A DNA stretch of 64,000 nucleotides, taken from NCBI GenBank assembly GCA_033439685.1, contig JAUEDM010000004.1:3162001-3226000 (forward strand). Direction: 5' to 3'. Below, one piece after another: positions 34,229 to 46,400 of the stretch (its first letter is position 1; every line of letters starts with the position of its first letter). This DNA is from Apodospora peruviana. Lineage: Eukaryota > Ascomycota > Sordariomycetes > Sordariales > Lasiosphaeriaceae. The translations under genes were made by a program, and so were the position numbers. The notes below the pieces were generated by a model that had not been told where the DNA came from, searched no databases, and was given only the letters and a program-made list of their open reading frames with translations.

Positions 34229-35155
34229 TTAGGGATAAGTCTCCTTGACCAAGTCCTTCTCACGAGCCAGAAACTCCCTGAAGTTGCTAAGCGGAATTCC
34301 CCACGCCTTGGACTCGTCCACGTTCACAAACTTGGCCAGCTGACGAATGCACAGCTGGCCGACAATGAACGGATTCGTCGCCTTCTGCGCCTCGATCTCC
34401 TCGTCCGTCAAGGCGACAAACTTGAATTCTCGCCCGGTGACCTCAGACAGCTGGGCCAAGATCTCCTCGAAGGTCAGCTTCTCGCCCGCGATCGACACCT
34501 CCTTCTCGTGGAACCGCCCCGGGTCCTGGAAGGCAGCGACAGCAAACTTGGCAATATCGACCGTATCCACCATCGGGAGAACATCGTCCGGCCTACACGC
34601 CATGGTCCAGACGTTTGTGTCACGCAGACCGGCGTACATGTCGACCTTGGGCACCAGAAAGTTCTCCATGAAGGACGCGCCGCGCAGAATCGTCCAGGCC
34701 TCGAAGCCAGCGGCCTTCAGCGTTTTCTCCGTACCGAGTTTGGACAGAAGCGACTGGCCGACGACGGTGCGGGGGTCGTAGACGGGCACCTCGTCGAGGC
34801 GGTCGACGGCTAGTCCGCTGGAGAAGACGACGTGGCGTACTTCGGCGGCTTTGGCGATGGCGAGCATGTTGTCCGCCTGGATGCGCTCGCGGCCGAGGTC
34901 GGTGAAGGTGATGCGCGTGTTGAGGAACATCATGTCGCAGCCGGCGATGCTGGCTTTGAGAGAGGCGGTGTCGTCCCAGTCGCCGACGGTCAGGATGACC
35001 CCCAGGTCGGCGAGGCGCTTTGCGGTGGGTGATGAGGGATCGCGGACTGTTGCGTGGACGGCCCAGTTGAGGTCTGAGGAGCGGAGCAGGCGGGCGACGT
35101 TGAAGCCTTGGGTGCCGGTTGCGCCGCAGACGAAGACTGTATGGGTGGAAGTCAT
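34229..35155 (-). CDS. NmrA-like NAD(P)-binding protein
   Basis: Intronless, 308 aa. An atypical SDR of the NmrA/HSCARG family: the N-terminal Rossmann motif VFVCGATGTQGFNVARLL (residues about 7-24), then ATVRDPSS after the second strand, DWDDTASLKASIAGCDMMFL and HVVFSSGLA. The classical YxxxK dyad is not evident, as expected for NmrA proteins, which tend to sense NAD(P) redox state rather than catalyse. In Aspergillus and Neurospora the founding members repress the GATA nitrogen activator AreA/NIT2; many fungal paralogues have other roles, so the regulatory function is inference. Divergent from a Zn2Cys6 transcription factor across 659 bp. AGATAA (35195-35200) lies about 40 bp above the ATG. 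Start: ATG at 35155. Confidence 0.87.
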   Translation of the reverse strand: MTSTHTVFVCGATGTQGFNVARLLRSSDLNWAVHATVRDPSSPTAKRLADLGVILTVGDWDDTASLKASIAGCDMMFLNTRITFTDLGRERIQADNMLAIAKAAEVRHVVFSSGLAVDRLDEVPVYDPRTVVGQSLLSKLGTEKTLKAAGFEAWTILRGASFMENFLVPKVDMYAGLRDTNVWTMACRPDDVLPMVDTVDIAKFAVAAFQDPGRFHEKEVSIAGEKLTFEEILAQLSEVTGREFKFVALTDEEIEAQKATNPFIVGQLCIRQLAKFVNVDESKAWGIPLSNFREFLAREKDLVKETYP

Positions 35156-35814
35156 TTTGGATGGGGAGGTAAAGAATTGGTTTTCTGAGTGACAAGATAA
35201 GTAGGTGGATAAGCTGGAGTGTGACTGCTGGGAGGGCGTATATGGTGTTTCTCAAAGTTTCTTGGTGGCTTGGAGGTTGGGTAGCAGAGTGAAGCAGCTG
35301 ATATTCTGGATGAGCACCGTCCGACTATATATACCCACGAAGAGGTCCCATATGCAAGCAGATTGTTGTGTCCGATTTATCAGCATGTCCGCAAAAAGGA
35401 GCAGAACAATGGCCATACATGAGGATGGAGTTCCGCCCATATGTTGTACACCGGTCTTGATAGGTATCTTGTGCCAAAAGGGGAAGCCGTACGCACACTG
35501 TCTAGCACAGTATAACCCCTGCTTGTTGGATGAGCGGAATTCCGCCAACGTTCAGTCGGGTGGTGCTGAGCATCATCCTTCATGATGGAATTCCACCGTT
35601 CCACCCAGCAGCAGCAGCACTATACACGTTTCGTCAGCAGTTGCAATTACAGAACTTTCCAGGAAAGCTACTAGCTCTGGTACCTGCCACGACTGCTTTC
35701 GTATGATTCTCCAGCGCTTGTAGCTCACCCACACGCCCACCTAGCGCTTCGAAACCCGTCAAGTCTCACCTGCAGCAGTTTTCCGCTGGATCTCGTTTTC
35801 AAGAATACACGACA
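35156..35814. promoter_or_regulatory. Divergent promoter region, NmrA-like / Zn2Cys6 factor
   Basis: Holds both promoters. A TATATATA stretch near 35325-35332 suits the NmrA-like gene (about 170 bp above its ATG). A perfect 12-bp palindrome with CGG and CCG half-sites is listed separately. Confidence 0.55.
35534..35545. promoter_or_regulatory. Palindrome GCGGAATTCCGC, candidate zinc-cluster binding site
   Basis: A perfect inverted repeat, CGG-N4-CCG (35535-35544), 270 bp upstream of the Zn2Cys6 factor and about 380 bp above the NmrA-like start. Binuclear zinc-cluster factors bind paired CGG triplets, so this could be an autoregulatory site. Half-site spacing of 4 is less common than 6-11, and the assignment is inference. 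Confidence 0.4.
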
Positions 35815-37483
35815 ATGTCCAAGTCACTATCCGCAATGGAAAGGGGCAACCCTCCGCCACGACGAAAGTCATGTGCAGCCTGCATCAAAGCCAAACGCCG
35901 CTGCACACTGGAGATACCGGCGTGTTTAAGATGCTCGCAGAGACAGCTTGACTGCAAGTACGCGCCCGGGTCTACAGCACCTAAGAAACCGGCGCCGAGA
36001 CATCAATATCCTGCACATAATATACAGGAGCAGCTCAATACTACTATCACCGCCAAGCCTGCCACCAATGTGGCCCTGGAGATGCACATTCCGAGTATAG
36101 CCGGAGAATGGACAATGGCTGCAAACCTGGGTATCGGCATGGAAGAGGACAACTTACCCCTGGACCTAACATCTCACCCTCCTCCGTTGGACAGTTGCAG
36201 TATTAGCATGACTGATCTTCTCCTGGAGGATATCAGCAGGGCTGATGGTGACAACCAGCATGCAAGCCAGCCAATGGAGGGTATGTCCACTTCCGAGTCC
36301 ACCCCGCCGGGGCTCACCGTGAGCGACGCCACCGCCTTGGGCCAGTTCTATATGCCCTTGTCCTTTCCTCTCGATACCCCCCAGCATCAAGACTTTGTTC
36401 AGTTTGCCCTGAAGACTCGTCTGCAGTACGCCATCGACAAGATCACAGCCGCGTCGCGGCAAATGGTGACGGAGAACCAGACGCCCTGGTGCCACCCCCA
36501 TCTCTATGAGTTCCACATGCCCAGATCGATGGAAGGTAGTTAACCCAACGTCCTATCTTTCCGAGTAACCAATACTGAAGCCCAGGCACTTCATTCAGAT
36601 GCCCAATCCTCCTGCGCACTCTACATGGCCAAGAACCCAGTCAACTCCCAAGTCATCCTGCGCGCCATCGACAACCGCGCCCGCGAGCTAGGCGCAAGTC
36701 CCATGCCCAGAGACGCGCTGGAGATCCTCGCCCGCACCCAAGCGCTCTTGCTCTACCATATCATGCGCCTCTTCGACAGCGACATCCGCGCCCGGAGCAC
36801 TGCCGAGGCCGCCACGCAACAGCTCGAAGACGCCGCCGACGCGCTCGCCTTGCATCCTGCTTTCGGCGATTCCGGGACCATCGACATGAACAACGACGGC
36901 ACCACACCAACCCCCGCCGACCTCCAGTATTACTCACAATATACTGCCAGCAACAAGAATAACGACAGCAACAGTACCACCAGCGTAACAGATCCGCCGC
37001 CACCCGTGTACCTCCTCAACCAGCGCCGGCGCAAGTTCTGGGACGCCTGGGTGTTCCAGGAGTCGGCGCGGCGGACCTGGATGATTGTCTTCTTTCTCGG
37101 TCAGATGTACCGGCTCATCAAGGGCAACGTGCCGCTGCAGTGCGACGGCAAGCTGACGCTGCACCCGTTCACGCTGTCGGCGCACCTGTGGATGGCGACG
37201 GATGCGCTTGGGTTCGCGACCGCCTGGAGGACAAAGGAGCACTTCTTTGTGAGGAATGCAAAGTATGTTTTCTTTTTTCCTCCCTACATAATGTTCTTGT
37301 TTTTCTCGTCTGAAAGATATCTTTGCTGATTTACTGATGTTTTGTGGCATTATTAGCTTCTGTAACACGTTTGACCACGCCAATGGCGACGACATCGATG
37401 TCTTTGGCAAGATTCTGATCACTACGCTGATTGGGATCGACGAGACGAAACATTGGCTGCGGACAAGAGGCGGGGATCTGTGA
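35815..37483 (+). CDS. Zn2Cys6 fungal transcription factor
   Basis: Nuclear DNA-binding regulator. Three exons, 35815-36535, 36599-37262 and 37357-37483, with introns of 63 bp (GTAGTT...CAG) and 94 bp (GTATGT...TAG), give 503 aa. The binuclear zinc cluster is at residues 20-47, pattern C-x2-C-x6-C-x6-C-x2-C-x6-C (CAACIKAKRRC, then CLRCSQRQLDC), followed by a linker and an acidic, proline-rich region (about 60-200) that could activate transcription. The C-terminal half is helical (SQVILRAIDNRARELGASP, FWDAWVFQESARRTWMIVFF, LGQMYRLIKG), like the regulatory middle of many cluster-type factors, but shorter than the full fungal_trans domain. Divergent from the NmrA-like gene; a CGG-N4-CCG palindrome lies between. 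Target genes unknown; the cyanamide hydratase about 2.8 kb downstream is one possibility. Confidence 0.88.
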
Positions 37484-37765
37484 TTTCTTTCCTGGATTAT
37501 ATATAGCCATGTCCTTCTATCTAATCGGCCTTGCATTTGATGAAACTTTAGAATTCCGCGTGTGTACATAGTAAGCGAATGAAGCTCCATTCTTTGTTCA
37601 CAGAAATTTCAAATTATCCCAGAGCTTGCACTTCAGACCATGATACTCATTTCACTCACATGGTGCCCTAGCTCCTGAGATTCACCTCCTCTGCGACCTG
37701 CACAAGGTGAACCAATACACCTGGGGTTTTATACTGAATCACGGTCTATGTGCGTGATTGGAATG

Positions 37766-39109
37766 TTATGACTGGGAGTGTTTCCGGCTGCTGTGATCCC
37801 CATGTCTCTCCCAATTGGGCCAGAACTTACTCGTCTCGAGCTGCGCCCAGTACCTATCCCTAGTCGCCTCGTCCATGCGAGCCTCATCCCACTCCCGCGC
37901 CAGACATTGGACCGGCGCCAAGCCCCTGAGAACACAAAACGGCGCATCCCTTAGCGCATCTTCGCCTTCGAGGTAGTTCTCATCCGGCATGAAGCGCTCC
38001 GGGGTGAAGTGGGCAGGACGGGGATGCTCGCTGTACGCGTATATGTCAATGACAGTTGACCAGGGCCGGCTGATGCGTGGAAGAACCAGCAGGAAACTGT
38101 GCTTCGGCCTGGCCGGCATGTCTCTCAGCTTGGCGAGCAGGCGCGTCTCGCTGACCGTCTCGGGCCATGACTCCATGGCGGGCGTCGAGAGGGTGATGCG
38201 CAGCTCGTGCAGGTCGGCGGCCCTGTTGGCTAAAAGATCACAGACCCGTGCCCACGGGTTGTCCTCCATCGACATCAGAGGAGTGGCTTCCTTATCCGCC
38301 TTCCGTTCCCATGGCCAGGGCCAGACCAGTGTGTTGGGCGGCCTGAGGCTCAGCCGCATTGTGTACGATGTAGACCTCATCCCCGAAGACCAGTGGCTTC
38401 CGCCATGGGCATCCAAGTCAAAGTCTGGAGGATAGTAGAGCTCGACAAGGTCTTCGTCCAGCTCAAGCGTTAGCTCAACGGCGCGGATCGGCATACGTCG
38501 GTACCGGAGGAGGAAGTCGCCGGCGACGAGCAGGTCGCTAAAGGTGAAGGCGACGGTCGAGTAGATGGACGGTAGGCATTCCAAATACATGAGCTTGCAC
38601 GAGAGAAGTACGGGTAGGAAGGTCGATGGTGACGGTGATGGTGGTGGTAACCTTGGATGAGCTCTTTGTAGTACGTCCTCGGCCCAGGCAGCCATCTCCG
38701 AGTCCGACCGGAAGGTCTGCCCTTCCCGATCGCATTCCATATGCAAGCACGTCCAGCCCACAGTATGGTTTAAGATATCAAGCCAGGCCTCGCGCTCATC
38801 GAGGCTATCGGTGATGCATTCGATGTGGGTCAACCGAAGCCTGTCAAGCGGCTTCCCGCGGCGGAAACATGAATCCGCCGGAATGATGTGCTGGCGCAGC
38901 GTGCCCTGCGGTCCGGCGATGCGCCAAAACTCGACGTAGATCTGCTGCCGTATCTCACTCGGCAGGACTTGGAAAAAGGCGGACGATGTTTGCGAATCGG
39001 CCGTGGCGGCGAATTGGTCGTAGAGCTTGCTGCTGGCCTCGCTGCTCTGGACCGGGTCATGGTTGGCGTCGTCGCTGACGTCGATGGCGGTCGGTTTCTC
39101 AAGTCTCAT
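37766..39109 (-). CDS. DUF7730-like / F-box-associated-type hypothetical protein
   Basis: Intronless, 447 aa, cytosolic by composition. I do not recognise a catalytic motif. After a polar N-terminus, the segment FFQVLPSEIRQQIYVEFWRI is an F-box-like 'LPxEIRxxIY' opening typical of the very numerous Pezizomycotina DUF7730 family. GWTCLHMECDRE, VLLSCKLMYLECLPSIYSTV and FTFSDLLVAGDFLLRYR follow in the expected order for that family. The C-terminal part contains PWARVCDLLANRAADLHELR and a charged tail. Such genes are expanded and poorly conserved between species; function is unknown. Tail-to-tail with the zinc-cluster gene (282 bp) and divergent from the cyanamide hydratase. Start: ATG at 39109. 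Confidence 0.78.
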   Translation of the reverse strand: MRLEKPTAIDVSDDANHDPVQSSEASSKLYDQFAATADSQTSSAFFQVLPSEIRQQIYVEFWRIAGPQGTLRQHIIPADSCFRRGKPLDRLRLTHIECITDSLDEREAWLDILNHTVGWTCLHMECDREGQTFRSDSEMAAWAEDVLQRAHPRLPPPSPSPSTFLPVLLSCKLMYLECLPSIYSTVAFTFSDLLVAGDFLLRYRRMPIRAVELTLELDEDLVELYYPPDFDLDAHGGSHWSSGMRSTSYTMRLSLRPPNTLVWPWPWERKADKEATPLMSMEDNPWARVCDLLANRAADLHELRITLSTPAMESWPETVSETRLLAKLRDMPARPKHSFLLVLPRISRPWSTVIDIYAYSEHPRPAHFTPERFMPDENYLEGEDALRDAPFCVLRGLAPVQCLAREWDEARMDEATRDRYWAQLETSKFWPNWERHGDHSSRKHSQS

Positions 39110-40240
39110 CTTTCCGTCACTCTTCCGCTTTTCTGTTTTTATCCTCTTTGCCTTTTATCCGTTTGTTGTGTCCTCGAAGTGGGACAGAATACCATGACTT
39201 GTTGCAAAATGACAGAAGGGATGAATCAGAGTGCGAGCAGATGGAAACCGGAGAATGAGGGGCACCTGTACGCGGTGGAGAAATGCTGGTGCCTGACGAT
39301 ACCAAGATACGAGCCATGTGTGAAACAGTGAAATCCGAGGTCCCTTGGCCAATAGCAGAATGGACGCACGACATGCTTGAGGATACAGGAGCAGATAAAC
39401 GAACTACTACGGGCACTTCTCTCATCTCTGATAATAACTTCATCACACGATGGGGTATGACTTCTCTTTCCGACCCATGTACTTTTTGACAATCAATGAT
39501 TTTCAAAAGCCTGCCATTGGAGCAAATGCGATTAGGTCGGAGAGTGAAGGCTTACCGATGCTGAGGTGGCGCTGAAAGGTATAGCCGGATCTGAAGAGGT
39601 GGTGGTATATCCGGATTGTAGAACATCTGCAGTCACAATTTCTCCAATTCCCGGCTTTCTCACCAGAGAGGAGATAATAAAGGGCGTACAATGGAATACA
39701 TGTTAAATCAACTTTAATATCTAATCCGCGGAGAAGGTTGTGCGGCTATTTCTGGCACGACCACGCGGCGCCCCGTAAAAAATGCAAGTTTCACACTCAG
39801 CACCGAAAGCTTTCTCATCACGGGCAAACAACAAACGATTCTAGGCATAGCAAGGGAACAGAGTATTAGTAATACATTTATGAATGACAACTCAGAAGGT
39901 AAAGATGGCATGATGTAGGTAAACCGTATCCAGGCATCTCCTCGGCGCTCGGCCTTTGATCCATTTCGGAGCTGGGGACAATGAGGTCAACACGACGGAT
40001 ACAGTCTGAAGCTCTCTAGAAGCTGAATAATTGGTGTTCAGTCTCAAACTATAAAGCTCCTGGCACATTGTATCGATTCGAACTGTCTACATCATCAGTT
40101 ATAACCAACCGCTCGTCGTAACGATCATACCTTCGGTTACGACACAACCCAATCAACAACACAAACCTGTTCCAATTGGCAAGATTGGCTCGAAGGGTAG
40201 AGAGAAAATTACCCCAAGAAAACAAGAAAAGAAACCAATA
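39110..40240. promoter_or_regulatory. Divergent intergenic region, DUF7730-like / cyanamide hydratase
   Basis: 1.1 kb holding both promoters. Scattered GATA-type cores occur (TGATAA near 39428, AGATAA near 39672). Short open frames on both strands lack domain support. The leader before 40241 is A-rich. Confidence 0.45.
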
Positions 40241-41060
40241 ATGTCTTCATCAACCAACCCCACGGTCGACAACACCGTCGCTCTCCACGGCTGGACGCCC
40301 GTCCCGCGCGACGCCAACGCGATCCTCAAGAGCAGACCATACCTGCACAAGCCCACGCCGCTGCTGGTCAGGGACATCAAGTTTCCCTCGGACGACCCGC
40401 TTGTCGCCAAGGTGCAGGCCTACGCCAAGGAGAAGCTCTCGCCGCAGACATATAACCACTCAATGAGAGTCTTTTACTTTGGTGAGTTCCTCTCGTCACC
40501 TATCTTTTAATCTTACATGTTTTGCCATCTTACTGAGCCGTACTGGTATATGGATCATAGCAACCACGATCCTGAAACAACAATTCCCCTTCCATGATTC
40601 CCTCTCCCCGTCCACGCTCGCCCTAACCTGCCTGCTGCACGACATCGGCACGACCCCGACCAACCTGCGCGCCACGCAGTTGTCCTTCGAGTTCTACGGC
40701 GGCCTCCTCGCGCTCGACCTGCTTCGCGGGGACCAGTCGCAGGCCGAGGCCGTCGCCGAGGCCATCATCAGGCACCAGGACCTGGGGGGCACAGGAAAGA
40801 TCACGCTTCTCGGTCAAATCATCCAGCTCGCGACGATTTACGATAACATGGGCGGCCATCCGTACATGGTACAAGCCGATACGAGAGTCGACGTCAACAA
40901 GAATTTCCCGAGGAACGGCTGGAGCGGCTGCTTTGCCTCCACAATCAGGGAGGAGAACACCCTAAAACCGTGGGCGCACACGACGCACCTCGGCGAGGAG
41001 GATTTTCCGAACGGGGTCGAGGGGAATCTGTTGATGGCCGAGTATGATGGGTGGAAATGA
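40241..41060 (+). CDS. Cyanamide hydratase (HD-domain family)
   Basis: Predicted zinc HD-domain enzyme that hydrates cyanamide to urea, allowing detoxification or nitrogen use. Exons 40241-40481 and 40561-41060 with a 79-bp intron (GTGAGT...TAG); product 246 aa, the size of characterised fungal cyanamide hydratases. The HD ligands are visible: His73 in TYNHSMRVFYF, His107-Asp108 in CLLHDIGT, a further His in IIRHQDL and an Asp in LATIYDNMGGHP. The opening WTPVPRDANAIL matches family members. No signal peptide. Paralogues act on other small molecules (for example Ddi2/3-like proteins), so the exact substrate is not proven. It sits near an NmrA-like protein, a zinc-cluster factor and an amino-acid permease, a content that hints at nitrogen metabolism. 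Confidence 0.9.
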
Positions 41061-43415
41061 TTCCAGTGACTATCTGACTGCAGTCAGGGTTGCAAAGGGT
41101 TTACGTGGCGTTGTTTGGGGGTCGGCTGTGTGATTAGTAGATAGTTGTTGATTGTCTATCGTCATGGCATCTATTCGAGTTGGCAGCGTTGAACGTGTGC
41201 ATCTACGCCCCCTGGACTGCTCTTCGGAAAGAAATGATCCCAATGTTCGTTAGGCCCAAGAAGTCTGACCTATGATAGGCATCTATCTACCTGGTAGTGA
41301 GCTGAACAAGTGCAGCCCGCATGCTCCTCGAAAAAGACACCGAGCTACTGTGAAGTGTAGGCAGCGGTCCAAACGAAGAGAGCAATGTCGAGGGTGAAAA
41401 TAGTCCCAATACAGATTGTTGTGTTGCATTCCCGGCTCCCCGTTCAATTACACACGCAGTACGTTCGACATCGAACGAGCCCGTGACAATCCTGCCACCA
41501 CACCAGCAGATATAGATAGACCAGCCCTGGACGCTCGATAAGGAGAAGCGGCTCATACATATCTCCAGGGCCGGGACATGTTTTCACTAGGGTAGCACGG
41601 TAGAAGTAATAGTTGCTCAGCCACCGCCCACTGAGGCTACACGGCGGCACGGAAAGTCCCACGTTTCTATCTTTCCATCCATGCACCCGAGGGAGAGCGG
41701 CATGTTTCCAGGTTTCATCTTGCCCAGGAGATATCGGTGGACTTTTTGAGCATCGATAAGTCACAGGATATATAATCAGTCTTCACATTTGTTGTGTTGC
41801 TTTCAACAAATGAGGCCATGTGAATCTTGCTACAATGCAGACTCAGGTAACTACGCCAGGTATGTGAGTAATTGGACTGAAGATGACATTGCTATCCATT
41901 GTAGACAGAGACCAAAAGACTCGATTGCTTGGATTTGGAGACCTGGCGGGAAGAAGATAAAACCCACCTTGACTGTCTTGACCTGGCCCATCCATCCTCA
42001 GCCGCAATGGAGGTCGAGATCCCTACCGCCACTCCCGAGACCACTACTAACCTCCCAGACGCGCGGCGTCGTGCCCATTGAAATCCTGCCTGACGAAAAT
42101 AAGTCATGTTTCGGACGAACCGGGCCCCGATGTCTTGGGGTTCGGCGATAACGGACTGAATCAAAAGCAGTCCTTACAAAAACATGGTATGCAAGCGAGA
42201 AAAAGGTATGGATGGTAAGAAACCACACCCCCGATCACCTTGACCACCAAACAAAGAGCATGACCAGCACCTCCCAGCATAGTCGGGCAAAACCAGGTAA
42301 GTAAGGTAGGTAGCGTTCACCTATGTATTTGTCTGTCGGCTTATCCGCTCATAGAACACATGTCGATGTAGTGTAACTCAATATTCTTGAGACAGCGACC
42401 CGTACAGTAGTCGCTGATAAGACGCGTTTCATCATTACATAGTAGCATGCATGGCACCGTCGGTCGGTTGATCGCTCGGTGACTCAACCCATCCCAGGGC
42501 AGAGGGGTTCAATAGTTTCCACGTAATCCAACCATTACGAACTGCCAGATTGGTTGCAAGCACCTGTTTGACGATAATAAGTTCCCCTCACTTGGCAAGC
42601 ATGTAAGCATGTGCGTAGTAATATGTGTAACATTATCTGTGATGTATGGTAGAGGTTGTCTTCGGCATGTGGGGAAGCAACAGAAGATCAACGGTGTGAT
42701 CACTGATGGGAATGTACTGTAAATATAGAAACACATAAACGGCTCACCGTATCTACGTGCTGCCCATGTGGTATATGTGGTGTGGAAGTTCCACGTACAG
42801 ATCCATAGGCCAACCAGATGCAAATCTTCGTCAAACCCTCAGGGGCATGGCACCGGAGAGAACCATCCGATTGGACCGACCTGCATTCGAGTTATTCAGC
42901 TCTCTGAGGGGTTATCCCGAGCGTGCAGCACAGAAGGGTGGCTGTGCATGCCTTTCGGTGTGGCACCCAGAGTCCCACCAGTCGTATTAACCGTGTGGGG
43001 GACTGATGTGCAAGCAGTTTGGAGCGGCGTGAGCCAATAAGATGCGAAGCCAACTTACCTATCCGTATTATGTTGACCGAAGAACCTCCCCATCGCCAGG
43101 GGGGGTATGTGTGTGTGCGGGTTGTCGATTATCGATTCCAGAGGAAAAAGACCGGCACAAAAAGCCAATCAGAGATAACTCGAATCCCCTTGTCAATGTC
43201 TCGACGTAACGTCAGGACAAGTGGCCTAGACAAGCCTCCAAAGCCATGGCGTTCTCGTCAAATACCCGGGGAAGATGCCATCTGTCTCGTTCAAGCCGAG
43301 GGAGGTTTCGAATTCATCGCGACTGGACATAATTCCATAGTTATCATGTCGACAGGTCCTTCGTGATCTTTTCATTGGCACCCTCTCGTTCAAGGGGCAT
43401 GAGGATGCTGCCGCC
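41061..43415. other. 2.35-kb intergenic region, no gene supported
   Basis: The right end is the promoter of the DUF3433-type gene. No frame exceeds about 120 codons, and none shows a domain or convincing splice signals. No repeats or RNA genes recognised. Confidence 0.45.
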
Positions 43416-46400
43416 ATGTCATCCCTTGAGTACTATGGGCAGCAGCACATACCATTCAGCTACGTGCCGGTGACGCGGATTCCTCAGGCCACCAAGCAGT
43501 ATGATGCACCTCCTCATCCTTGCAGACATAAGGCGAGCCAGCGCTATTACGGACAGGATGATGCTACTCGGACATACCCCGTCAGCATGTCTCGTGCGAG
43601 AGGGAGAAGCTCAGTCCCACGTACGCCGTTGCCAAACTACAGGCCGTCACCCTTGAGATGGCGATTCCTAACGGGACTGGTCTTCATCATCTTGGGCCTT
43701 ATCATTATGGTCGAAGTGGCTTGCAGATTACTGCCCGCCGAGTCCGACCGGTACATGATCCCGAGCTCGGAACCGAACCAAAAGGCCAGGTTCGAAGAAG
43801 ACGAAAGCAGCAGCAGCAGAAGAGTTCTTCCACGACTAGCTGCATCGTTCGCCAAGAACGAGTCGACCATTAATCATACCCCGTCAGCCTCTGGTGAAGA
43901 ACACAAGACCTGGGATGAACACCCGGCCACGAGCAGTCCGCGACCACCTAGCAGCTTGCCGGACCTGAGCATTCCTTCGGTCACAAGCATGCCTCCGACC
44001 TCAAGCGGAGCTCCAGTGTTGGATCTCCCACCAGCGTCCACAACAGAAGATATCCCGCCTTGGAAACTTACCAGTGTCTGGTGGTCTGAGCCGACCGATG
44101 CCCCGTGGACGGACCCAATTACGCAATCGCTCCGGCTCGGTTCGCCCGACGATTATGGAAACGACGGCGAGTGGACCGAGACAGAAACATTCAGTAGTGG
44201 GATCAAGAACAACGCGCCAATCCCGACCGGTAAGGGCAATGAGAAGCATTGGGCTACTTCCAAACCCTGGGGAGAAGGAGGAGGTGGCGGTGGTGGCCGA
44301 GGTGAACCAGTGGATGATCAGACTCAGGGGCCAGCGACGGCGACGACTTTACCTGGAGCCCCGGCGGTCATGCTGCCGCCAGTCGAGACCACGATTCAAA
44401 GGAAGACAACTCTTCCTCCTGTAGTGGTGACGGAATCTGGAGTGACAACCGTGTCCCAAGTCGTGGAGCCCATCACGCGGCTGACGACGGTGGACAACGT
44501 CGTCAGCACATTCACCAGGACCAACATAGTGGATGGTGTTCCCACCGCAGTCGTCGAAGTCACCACCCTGAACGGAGTAGTTCGCTCGTTCATTGAGGAA
44601 ACAACCTTGAAAGCTGTCGTATCACATTTCACCAAGGTGCAGACCATCGACGGGGCGGTGAGCGAGTACTCGGAGGTGGCCACTCTCAACGGTGTGTTGT
44701 ACGTGGCTCCGCAGGTGTCGACGCTACTGGACTCGAACGGTGTCCCAACGGCCACGGTTACAAGCACACCGTCAGCGATATCGACGCCCACCGTGATAAC
44801 AATGACCGACTCCAACGGCATCCCGACGGCCACGATAGCCACAAACGTGCTGGCGCCGCCTTTGGTGACGGTGCTCACCGACTCGGCAGGTGTTCCGACG
44901 ACGACAATAACCCAGTTTCCTACGCGTCCCAGCAGCGAACCAACGACGCCGCCACCCCAGACGATCGTTAAAGTCTATTCCCTCTCCAAAAGCGAGTGGT
45001 TCGTCGGATTCTTCTTGTCACCCTTGCTCAGCAGTCTGCTCACCATCCCGATCCGCATGATCGACTTGAGTGCGAAGCAGCTCCAACCGTGGCATGAACT
45101 GACGCGAGCCCAGGGCGCCTCGGCGTCCGACTCGCTGTGTCTCAAGACGGACGGGGTGTACGGGATCTTGACGAGTTTCCGGGCCCTGCGTCGTGGCCAG
45201 GCACTCGTGTTCCTGACGACGCTGCTATCGATCTGCTCGCTGGTGCTTGTGCCGTTGTCTGCCGAGGCGGTCGCGCTGAAACTGCATATGAGCTGTGCCG
45301 GCAATGACTTCAAGGGCTGCGGGATGACGTTGGGGGTGTTCCTCGGCCCGGCACGAGCCATGATTGCGATCTTGGCGCTGATGGCCGTCATGCTGGTGTT
45401 GATCATGGTGGTCCTGCGGCGCTGGCAGTCTGGTGTCTCCGCCAATCCGTGGACGCTCGCGGGGGTCGCTTCGCTGTCGACAAATCAAGACGTCAGGGCG
45501 CTGTTCTCTTCGCTCCCCACGGGTCACAAGGGGGAGCCGGTCCGCCGGGACCAGATCATCAGGGCGCTGGACGGCAGAGCGTTCAAGCTGGGGTACTTCA
45601 TCAACCATAATAGCGTTCCCGAGTACGGTATAACAATCGTACAGCAGCAATTCCGACCGTCCTCGATGAAGTCCAACACCAGCCTGAGCACATTCTCAGA
45701 CTCGGATGGCGTGCCAACACCGCCGAGACAGACGCGGGGCAAGGCGAAGCACCATCTGCCTTTTTTGATGTTATCGTTCACCGGGAGAATTTCTTTTCTG
45801 CTGATTCTGACTGGCGTGATGGTGGTAGTTCTGTATTATAACCATACCGGAGGCGACACGGCCTTTGAGAGGTTCATGGGAACTCAGAACTTTGGTGCCC
45901 GGGCGTTGTTCACGCTCGTGGGTGTCGTCATCACCTTTTTCTGGAGCTCATTCTTCACAGGTAAGCGGATTCTCTCTCGACCAAGGGGTCTGATGATTTA
46001 CCATAGCTGATCGCCCTGATTTTTCAGGTCTCGCAATGCTCAGCCCATTCTGCCTTCTCGCGCGCGGACCGCAACCGGCAAGTCGGTCAATCCTCCTGGC
46101 ACCGCCTCTGAGCGCGTTCACGGGCATCTGGAGTGCGTTCAAGCAGCGCCATCTGTTTCTGGTGGTCGTGGCCTTCACCGCAATCCTGTCCGAGTTCATG
46201 CCGATCTTGCTCAACAACATACCGTTCCGGGTGACGCAGACGTGGGTGACACATCTGGTGTGCACGTGGCTGGCGGTTGGGATTCTGGGCGTTATGTGGC
46301 TCGTTGTCGTCGGGAGCTTCTTGGTCAAGTGGCCGCACATGCCCGCGGACCCAAGCACAATCGCGGGGGCCATGTTTTATGTGTCTGACTCTCGCATGCT

